DNA from: an uncultured Clostridia bacterium
GTDB taxonomy: Bacteria > Bacillota > Clostridia > UBA1381
Reading direction: 5' to 3'
DNA length: 37,818 nucleotides
NCBI GenBank assembly: GCA_910585795.1
Contig: CAJUFV010000061.1
Coordinates: 1-37,818, forward strand
Within the stretch, counting starts at the first letter, position 1. Every line of letters starts with the position of its first letter. Shown here one piece after another: positions 32,402 to 37,818 of this stretch. The notes beneath the pieces were generated by a model. It made no database searches. It was not told where the DNA came from and saw only the letters and a program-made list of their open reading frames with translations. The position numbers were made by a program, and so were the translations under genes.

Positions 32402-33120
32402 TAAAAGTTACCGGATTAAAAAAGCATTTTGGTGATCTCGAAGTGCTTAAAGGAATCGACCAACATATAAAACAAGGTGAAAAGGTTGTTGTTATTGGGC
32501 CGTCCGGCAGCGGAAAATCAACCTTTCTGCGATGTCTTAACCTTCTTGAAGTTCCTACAGACGGGGAAATTCTCATTGAAGGTGAAAGCATAACCGCGTC
32601 GAAAACGAATGTGAATAAAATTCGTGAGAAGATGGGAATGGTGTTTCAGCAGTTTAATCTGTTTCCGCATCTGACGGTGCTTGACAATATTATGCTGGCG
32701 CCAATTAAGGTGAAAAAAATGCAGAAAGCGCAGGCGGAGGAGCTTGCGCGTGAGCTTCTGGATAAGGTGGGTCTTATAGATAAGGCTGATTCGTATCCCG
32801 CTCAGCTTTCCGGCGGACAGCAGCAGAGAATTGCTATTGCGCGAGCTTTGGCGATGCAGCCTGACATTATGCTTTTTGATGAGCCGACGTCGGCGCTGGA
32901 CCCCGAAATGGTAGGCGAGGTGCTTGAGGTTATGAAGGATCTTGCGAAAGCCGGTATGACGATGGTGGTTGTTACACATGAAATGGGTTTTGCGCGTGAA
33001 GTGGGTTCAAGAGTGCTGTTTATGGACGGCGGATATGTTATTGAAGAGGGAACTCCGGAAGAAGTGTTTAGTAATCCGAAGAATGACAGAACAAAAGAAT
33101 TTTTAAGTAAAATACTGTAA
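32398..33120 (+). CDS. Polar amino-acid ABC transporter ATPase
   Basis: This encodes 240 residues, a GlnQ/HisP-type ATPase with Walker A G-P-S-G-S-G-K-S-T, Q-loop (V-F-Q-Q-F-N-L-F-P-H), signature L-S-G-G-Q-Q-Q-R, Walker B I-M-L-F-D-E-P-T-S-A-L-D-P and the switch histidine in V-T-H-E-M. It couples ATP hydrolysis to amino-acid import. It overlaps the permease gene by ATGA. Confidence 0.97.
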   Translation: MIKVTGLKKHFGDLEVLKGIDQHIKQGEKVVVIGPSGSGKSTFLRCLNLLEVPTDGEILIEGESITASKTNVNKIREKMGMVFQQFNLFPHLTVLDNIMLAPIKVKKMQKAQAEELARELLDKVGLIDKADSYPAQLSGGQQQRIAIARALAMQPDIMLFDEPTSALDPEMVGEVLEVMKDLAKAGMTMVVVTHEMGFAREVGSRVLFMDGGYVIEEGTPEEVFSNPKNDRTKEFLSKIL

Positions 33121-33174
33121 TGAATTTAACACATTCGTGTTGAAGATATAAAAGATTTTTAGGAGGATTATAAA

Positions 33175-33939
33175 ATGAAAAAAGGTTTAATTAAGGCTGC
33201 GGCTATCGCGGCAGTATCTGTTATGGCAGTATCAGCTCTTACGGGCTGCGGAAAGTCGGATAAGCTTGTAATGGGCACAAACGCGGCGTTCCCTCCGTTT
33301 GAATTCACAACATCAGAAGGACTTGTGGGTGAGTTTGACGGTATTGATGTCGCAATCGCTAACAATATTGCCAAGAGTATGGATAAAGAGCTTGAGGTTG
33401 CGGATATGGAATTTGACGGACTTATTGCCGCTGTAAGCACAGGTAAGGTTGATATGGTTGCTGCGGGCATGACGGCTAATGACGAGAGAAGACAGAGTGT
33501 TGATTTTTCAGATACATATTTTACAGCTTCTCAGGTAATGGTCGTTGCTCCTGATAACGCGGATATTACAACGGCTGAAGACCTTAAAAATGATAAAACA
33601 GTAGGTGTTGTTTTGGGATATACAGGCGACAGCATTGTTACGGATAATCTTCAGCTTGCGGAGGATAAAATTGTAAGAGCAAACAGAGGTCTTGATATAG
33701 TTCAGGATGTTAAAAACGGTAAGCTTGACGCTGTCGTTATAGATTCCGCTACAGGTAAGGCTCTTGCTGAAAATAACGGTCTTAAGGTTATTGAAGATGC
33801 TGAAGCGTTTGAGGCTGAAGAATATGCGATTGCTGTAAAAAAGGGCAATACAGAGCTTCTTGAAAAAATTAACACTGTGCTTGCTGAAATGAAGGCGAAC
33901 GGTGAGATTGACGCATTAGCGGTACAGTATAATCAGTAA
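33175..33939 (+). CDS. Amino-acid ABC transporter substrate-binding lipoprotein
   Basis: This encodes 254 residues. A lipoprotein signal ends at L-T-G-C25. The SBP_bac_3 domain has V-M-G-T-N-A-A-F-P-P-F-E-F, G-x-F-D-G-I-D-V-A-I-A and M-V-A-A-G-M-T-A-N-D-E-R-R-Q-S-V-D-F-S, including the Arg that binds the amino-acid carboxylate. The exact amino acid cannot be told by eye. AGGAGG precedes the ATG, 54 bases after the ATPase gene, and a terminator follows. Confidence 0.95.
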   Translation: MKKGLIKAAAIAAVSVMAVSALTGCGKSDKLVMGTNAAFPPFEFTTSEGLVGEFDGIDVAIANNIAKSMDKELEVADMEFDGLIAAVSTGKVDMVAAGMTANDERRQSVDFSDTYFTASQVMVVAPDNADITTAEDLKNDKTVGVVLGYTGDSIVTDNLQLAEDKIVRANRGLDIVQDVKNGKLDAVVIDSATGKALAENNGLKVIEDAEAFEAEEYAIAVKKGNTELLEKINTVLAEMKANGEIDALAVQYNQ

Positions 33940-33952
33940 TTTTATAAAGCAT

Positions 33953-33977
33953 AGGGCGGCGTGAATGCCGCCCTTTT
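33953..33977 (+). terminator. Terminator of the ABC transporter operon
   Basis: GC-rich stem GGGCGGC/GCCGCCC (33954-33960 with 33967-33973), 6-base loop, then TTTT. Confidence 0.92.
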
Positions 33978-33995
33978 ATGATATTGGAGAAAAAA

Positions 33996-34709
33996 ATGCG
34001 ATTGGATAAATATATAAGCTCCTGCGGCAGCTTAAGTCGTAGTGAGGTTAAAAAGCTGATAAAGCAGGGATTAGTTACGGTAAACGGAGCAGTATGTAAA
34101 AAAGCGGAGGAGCATGTTGACGGTGACAGTGTTATTGAAGTAAGCGGTGAAAAACTGATATACCGTGAATTTGTGTATATTATGCTGAATAAACCTCAGG
34201 GGTATGTAAGCGCGGTATATGATAAGAACTATCCTGTGGTGACAGAGCTGATTGGTGAGGAATATGCTCATTTTGGCGTGTTTCCTGTCGGCAGATTGGA
34301 TATCGACACTGAGGGTCTGCTGATACTTACAAATGACGGAGCATTTACTCATGAAATGACCTCTCCGAAAAAAAATATATATAAGAGATATTTTGCCGTT
34401 GTGGACAGACCAATGGATGAAAAAGATATTGCCGAGTTTGCCGCTGGTATGGAATTTAAAGATTTTACGGCTAAGAGCGCGAGACTGGAAATAACGGATA
34501 ATCCATATGAGGTTTATATAGAAATAGCCGAGGGAAAATTTCATCAGGTAAAGCGGATGTGCGAAAGAACAGGCAAAACAGTAACATATTTAAAACGTGT
34601 TGCTGTAGGCGGAGTACAGCTTGATAAAAAACTGTCTTTGGGAGAATATCGTGAGCTTACTGAAGCTGAAATGGAAATACTTGGGTACAAAACAGGCGGT
34701 GATAGTTGA
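33996..34709 (+). CDS. RsuA/RluB-family pseudouridine synthase
   Basis: This encodes 237 residues from ATG 33996, with GGAG 6 bases upstream, giving the usual M-R-L-D-K-Y start. An N-terminal S4 RNA-binding domain (about 1-60) is followed by a catalytic domain with G-R-L-D-I-D-T-E-G-L-L-I-L-T-N-D, whose first Asp after R-L is the nucleophile. Length and the short C-terminus fit the 16S rRNA pseudouridine-516 type (RsuA), but RluB/RluE specificity cannot be excluded. No promoter is visible after the preceding terminator, so some read-through is likely. Confidence 0.92.
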   Translation: MRLDKYISSCGSLSRSEVKKLIKQGLVTVNGAVCKKAEEHVDGDSVIEVSGEKLIYREFVYIMLNKPQGYVSAVYDKNYPVVTELIGEEYAHFGVFPVGRLDIDTEGLLILTNDGAFTHEMTSPKKNIYKRYFAVVDRPMDEKDIAEFAAGMEFKDFTAKSARLEITDNPYEVYIEIAEGKFHQVKRMCERTGKTVTYLKRVAVGGVQLDKKLSLGEYRELTEAEMEILGYKTGGDS

Positions 34710-34737
34710 ATTGTTCCTTTCCTTTTTGCTTTTGATG

Positions 34738-34777
34738 TGATATAATATGAAAAAACAAAGTGATGCGATTCGCGTCA
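34738..34777 (+). promoter_or_regulatory. Extended -10 promoter and leader hairpin of the MATE gene
   Basis: TGA-TATAAT (34738-34746) is an extended -10 element; no good -35 is seen. Near the expected transcript start a 7-bp hairpin (34761-34767 with 34771-34777, loop ATT, one G-U pair) begins a leader of about 115 bases. No known riboswitch is recognised. Confidence 0.5.
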
Positions 34778-34867
34778 GCATAAGCGAATATTGTTTTGAA
34801 TAAATAATATTGCTTGATTGTAATAGAGTTTAAAATAAAAATCATGTGAAAAGAGATGTAATGCGTT

Positions 34868-36214
34868 ATGAAAAAATACTGTAAAGGCACAATTCGCGCA
34901 ACTATGCGAATGGCAGTTCCCGCTGTAATTGAGTCATTTTTTGTGGCTTTTGCGGGGCTTGTGGATTCTTTTATGGTCAGCTCGCTTGGCTCAAACGCGG
35001 TTGCGGCTGTTGGTCTTACAACACAGCCGAAATTTGTCGGATTATCGGCGTTTATCGCGATGAATGTGGCGATTTCCGCGCTTGTGGCAAGGCGGTTCGG
35101 AGAAAATAAGCGTAAAGAAGCAAATTCTGTTCTCTGTACTGCTCTTGTGATGATTGTGGGGATTGCGGTGGTTTTAAGCGCGGTTTTTGTTATGTTTGCT
35201 CCATGGATTATAAATTTATGCGGTTCTACTCCGGAGACGCATGACGATGCTGTTATATATTACCGTATAATTATGGGCGGTATGATTTTTAACTGTATTC
35301 AGATGGGAATTAATTCTGCTTTGCGGGGAGCGGGAAATACAAAAATAACTATGCGTACAAATATCACATCGAATACCTTGAATATTATTTTTAACTATTT
35401 TTTAATCAACGGCAACTTTGGATTTCCCGCTCTGGGGATTACAGGAGCGGCTCTTGCGACGGTATTGGGAACAGTTGTTTCTTGTGTTATGAGTATTGTA
35501 TCTATCATGAATTCCGATTTCTTTGTAAGCATACGATTTATAATGTCTGAAAAAATAAAGCCTTCGGTAACGGCTATGAAAAACATTGTAAAAGTGGGTT
35601 ACAGTGTGTTTTTTGAGCAGATTTTAATGCGTTTAGGCTTTGTTATGACCGCAGTAATGGCTGCTCACCAGGGGAATGCCGCCATGGCCGCGCATCAGGT
35701 TGGAATGAATATCATGGCTCTGTCCTTTTCGTTTGGAGACGGACTTCAGGCAGCCGCTGTTGCTCTTATAGGACGGAGTCTTGGTGAAAAAAAGCCTGAC
35801 AGGGCAAAGGAGTTTGGAAGCGCATGTCAAATGGTCGGCGGAATGATTTCTGTTGCGCTTGCGCTGATATATTTATTTGGAGCGCGTCTGCTTATGAGTC
35901 TGTTTTTCAGAGAAACGGAGATAGTTATAATAGGCGTGGGGATTATGCGCGTTATAATATTTGTTGTTTTGTTCCAGATAAGGCAGGTTATTTATATAGG
36001 CTGTCTGCGCGGCGCCGGCGATACATTTTATACTGCGGCTGCGTCAACGATAAGCGTCACGATTATACGTACGGGTGTATCATATTTATGCGCGTATACG
36101 TTTGGTCTGGGAATAACCGGAATATGGCTGGGTGTGCTGGGAGACCAGATTTCAAGATATATATTTGCGGCTGTGAGATTTAAAGCGGGGAAATGGATTC
36201 AGATTAAAATTTAG
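34868..36214 (+). CDS. MATE-family efflux transporter
   Basis: This encodes 448 residues with about 12 membrane helices in two similar halves, the normal MATE length. Family-like segments include M-R-M-A-V-P-A-V-I-E-S, D-S-F-M-V-S-S-L-G-S-N-A-V-A-A-V-G-L, N-S-A-L-R-G-A-G-N-T and C-L-R-G-A-G-D-T. It exports cationic or organic compounds using a Na or H gradient. The ribosome site is weak. The stop codon abuts, with no gap, the stop codon of the oppositely oriented HAD gene. Confidence 0.95.
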   Translation: MKKYCKGTIRATMRMAVPAVIESFFVAFAGLVDSFMVSSLGSNAVAAVGLTTQPKFVGLSAFIAMNVAISALVARRFGENKRKEANSVLCTALVMIVGIAVVLSAVFVMFAPWIINLCGSTPETHDDAVIYYRIIMGGMIFNCIQMGINSALRGAGNTKITMRTNITSNTLNIIFNYFLINGNFGFPALGITGAALATVLGTVVSCVMSIVSIMNSDFFVSIRFIMSEKIKPSVTAMKNIVKVGYSVFFEQILMRLGFVMTAVMAAHQGNAAMAAHQVGMNIMALSFSFGDGLQAAAVALIGRSLGEKKPDRAKEFGSACQMVGGMISVALALIYLFGARLLMSLFFRETEIVIIGVGIMRVIIFVVLFQIRQVIYIGCLRGAGDTFYTAAASTISVTIIRTGVSYLCAYTFGLGITGIWLGVLGDQISRYIFAAVRFKAGKWIQIKI

Positions 36215-37036
36215 TCAGAGCAGTATTTTTCCGCTTTCAATTAATGAAATAACCTCGGCAACCGCGCTTGAGTTATTATCTGCGGCGGTGATGTAATCCG
36301 CCGCGTTTTTTATCGCTTCAGCTGCGTTGGCGACTGCGATTCCGGCTCCTGCCATTTTGACGAGCATAAGGTCATTTTCATTGTCACCTATACCTACTGT
36401 TTTAGATAGGGGGATATTGAGCAGGTTGGCCAGCTTCATAAGTCCCTCTCCCTTGCTGGAGTTTTTTGGCAGAAGCTCATAGTAGTAAGGACTTGACTGT
36501 ACAAAGGTATATTTATCCGCGAATGGAGAGTTAGAAATTGCATTCCGGATAAGCTCAATCTGTTCAGCTTCAACCATAAAAAGCACTTTGTTCCAATTCT
36601 CTTTGATATCATGATAGTCAAGAGGATTATCAGGGAGTTTTTCAGCCTTTTGATGCTCCTTAACAATATGGTTTATTTTGCTGAAATAAATTTTATTCTC
36701 GGTACATATTTCAATTCCGGCGAAGCTGAATAATTTGTCTATATATTCAACCGCCTGAACAGCGTCCTTATCAAGTGAACGTGACCATAGCATTTCGCGG
36801 CTGTTAAAATCATATATTGAGCCGCCGTTAAAGCATACCATAGGCGCGTTTGGAGTTATGTATTCAAGCATGATTTCCGTTCCTATAGGAACTCTGCCTG
36901 TCGCAAAGGTAAAAAGTCCTCCTTCTGCTTTAAAATATTCTATAGCGCGTTTGTTTTTGTCAGAAACCTTCTTGTCTGTTGTTAAAAGCGTGTCGTCAAG
37001 GTCTGTACACAAAAGTATACCGTCAAATTTTCCCAT
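36215..37036 (-). CDS. Cof-type HAD-IIB phosphatase
   Basis: This encodes 273 residues from ATG 37036, 9-10 bases after AAAGGA; the TTG at 37042 is in frame but too close. HAD motif I is C-T-D-L-D-D-T-L-L, motif II is T-F-A-T-G-R, and motifs III-IV are the Lys region and G-I-G-D-N-E-N-D-L-M-L. The C2B cap between them marks the Cof/HAD-IIB class, which dephosphorylates sugar phosphates, FMN or similar small molecules. It converges tail to tail with the MATE gene without an intervening terminator. Confidence 0.94.
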   Translation of the reverse strand: MGKFDGILLCTDLDDTLLTTDKKVSDKNKRAIEYFKAEGGLFTFATGRVPIGTEIMLEYITPNAPMVCFNGGSIYDFNSREMLWSRSLDKDAVQAVEYIDKLFSFAGIEICTENKIYFSKINHIVKEHQKAEKLPDNPLDYHDIKENWNKVLFMVEAEQIELIRNAISNSPFADKYTFVQSSPYYYELLPKNSSKGEGLMKLANLLNIPLSKTVGIGDNENDLMLVKMAGAGIAVANAAEAIKNAADYITAADNNSSAVAEVISLIESGKILL

Positions 37037-37090
37037 TTTCAAATTTTCCTTTCACTATACTATGAATATAAGTTTATCACATAGCTTGGG

Positions 37091-37117
37091 ATTTATCTAT
37101 CTGTAAAATAGATAAAT
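37091..37117. repeat. Perfect 10-bp inverted repeat
   Basis: ATTTATCTAT (37091-37100) and its complement (37108-37117) are separated by 7 bases, upstream of the HAD gene. It could be an operator, or a recombinase or excisionase binding site at the element border. Confidence 0.55.
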
Positions 37118-37131
37118 TTCACTTATAAAAC

Positions 37132-37191
37132 AGTGATAAAATCGCATAAATACTATATTAAAACGTTTTTTTCTTATGCGTTATTATCACT
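37132..37191. repeat. Long imperfect inverted repeat at the element border
   Basis: The left arm 37132-37149 (AGTGATAA, 3 bases, CGCATAA) matches the complement of the right arm 37174-37191 at 15 of 18 positions. The 24-base spacer contains AAAACGTTTT. It lies between the HAD gene and the integrase and could be an attachment-site region. Confidence 0.6.
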
Positions 37192-37212
37192 TTGACCGCT
37201 ATTTGACCGCTA
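37191..37212. repeat. Tandem 11-bp direct repeat
   Basis: TTTGACCGCTA occurs twice in a row at 37191-37201 and 37202-37212, just beyond the integrase terminator. Short direct repeats beside an integrase gene are typical of recombinase arm sites or attachment-site edges. Confidence 0.65.
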
Positions 37213-37221
37213 CTGATATAT

Positions 37222-37253
37222 AAAATAAAAAGAGGCGGTATATTCCGCCTCTT
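37222..37253 (-). terminator. Terminator of the integrase gene
   Basis: On the minus strand, stem AAGAGGCGG ... CCGCCTCTT (37231-37253, 6-base loop) is followed by TTTTATTTTA. The stem overlaps the stop codon. Confidence 0.88.
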
Positions 37254-37818
37254 AAACAGTTTTATAATTCAACTGTGGACTCAGCATATTTTCAAGCATA
37301 TCAGCCGCCGCTGCGTCCGCTGATTGAATAGCGTGAGTATATATATTTAATGTTGTGCTTTTATCAGCATGTCCCAGTCTTTTTGATACTGTTGCAATAT
37401 CTGCGCCGCCTGCTATAAGCAAAGTGGCTGAAACATGGCGCAGGGTATGTATATGTATGTCAGGCAGATTATGCCGCTTTATAAAGCCCTTAAACCATAA
37501 TGAAACAGTATTAGGGTGTATAATTCCGCCGGTTATATTTGTAAACACTTTTCCGCTGTTTTCCCACTTATCACCTAAAGCCAGATGTATTTGTAATTGG
37601 TTTTGTTTATGTTGTTTTAATAGCTTTATCATAACAGACGGTATACGTATAACTCTATTGGATTTTTTTGTTTTTGTAGTATCCTCATATATTCCATTAT
37701 CCGGTGTATATTGTATAGCTTTTGTTATATGCAATATTCCTTTGTCAAGGTCAATATCAGACCAATTCAAGGCGCATAATTCACCGCGCCGCATACCTGT
37801 ATATAACAATAGCATTAC
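37252..37818 (-). CDS. Tyrosine recombinase (phage/ICE-type integrase), partial
   Basis: This is the C-terminal catalytic half; the gene runs past the right edge of the window, and the visible 189 codons have no certain start. All catalytic positions are present: Arg in Y-T-G-M-R-R-G-E-L, H-T-L-R-H with its His and Arg, the His in R-L-G-H-A-D, and the Tyr in L-N-I-Y-T-H. This fits integrases of phages and conjugative elements in Firmicutes, about 370-400 residues when complete. The 3' end pointing to the repeat cluster at 37091-37212 suggests the element boundary lies there and the element extends to the right. Confidence 0.93.
   Translation of the reverse strand, partial: VMLLLYTGMRRGELCALNWSDIDLDKGILHITKAIQYTPDNGIYEDTTKTKKSNRVIRIPSVMIKLLKQHKQNQLQIHLALGDKWENSGKVFTNITGGIIHPNTVSLWFKGFIKRHNLPDIHIHTLRHVSATLLIAGGADIATVSKRLGHADKSTTLNIYTHAIQSADAAAADMLENMLSPQLNYKTV

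Noticed and set aside
35824..36183. 119-residue frame inside the MATE gene
   Set aside because: It is a shadow frame of a clear 12-helix transporter gene with no ribosome site of its own.

Overview
The window is AT-rich, low-GC Gram-positive chromosomal DNA, most likely from an uncultured or little-studied member of the Clostridia. Support for this includes strong GGAGG-type ribosome binding sites, frequent TTG/GTG starts, consensus sigma-A promoters, a PSP1/RicT protein, an M18 aminopeptidase, a single-chain GlyRS and a Firmicutes-type YukD/WXG100 secretion locus. I cannot name the species.

Region 1 (1-18575, all + strand) is the most interesting part: a type VII secretion (T7SS/ESX-like) locus with an unusual signalling front end. 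In order it encodes an intact membrane-anchored PP2C phosphatase; a Ser/Gly-rich anchored protein; an intact transmembrane Ser/Thr kinase; two exported proteins with copper-amine-oxidase-N-like domains; a PP2C homologue that has lost its metal-binding residues; a membrane protein with the same ectodomain as the kinase; a tiny membrane protein; a 1666-residue FHA-containing EssC ATPase; a YukD ubiquitin-like protein; a small helical protein resembling the N-terminus of the effector; and five WXG100-like proteins. A strong terminator closes this operon. A separate promoter then drives a cargo module: a 359-residue probable effector with a Gly/Ala-rich hydrophobic C-terminus, a DUF4176-like protein and a two-helix membrane protein that is a candidate immunity factor. 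I recognise no EsaA, EssA or EssB/YukC. The working model is that the kinase and phosphatase set a phospho-threonine state read by the EssC FHA domain.

Region 2 (18620-20853, - strand) holds tRNA-Ser(CGA), whose 3' end faces the T7SS locus, then mscL and glyS. A 349-base intergenic region with three DnaA-box-like 9-mers and a palindromic repeat separates these from a BFD-like [2Fe-2S] protein.

Region 3 (21391-26520, + strand) has an EF-G/TetM-type GTPase fused to a YacP/Rae1-type NYN nuclease domain, an AAC(6')-like acetyltransferase, a CAT-like acetyltransferase and radA. Region 4 (26521-28278) has a small membrane protein behind a perfect consensus promoter, ricT, and a 56-residue two-cluster ferredoxin.

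Region 5 (28300-37036) has a clostripain-family lipoprotein with both catalytic positions substituted, an M18 aminopeptidase, a polar amino-acid ABC transporter, an RsuA-type pseudouridine synthase, a MATE transporter and a convergent Cof-type HAD phosphatase. At the right edge (37043-37818) a cluster of inverted and direct repeats precedes the C-terminal part of a tyrosine recombinase, marking the border of an integrated element that continues out of the window.
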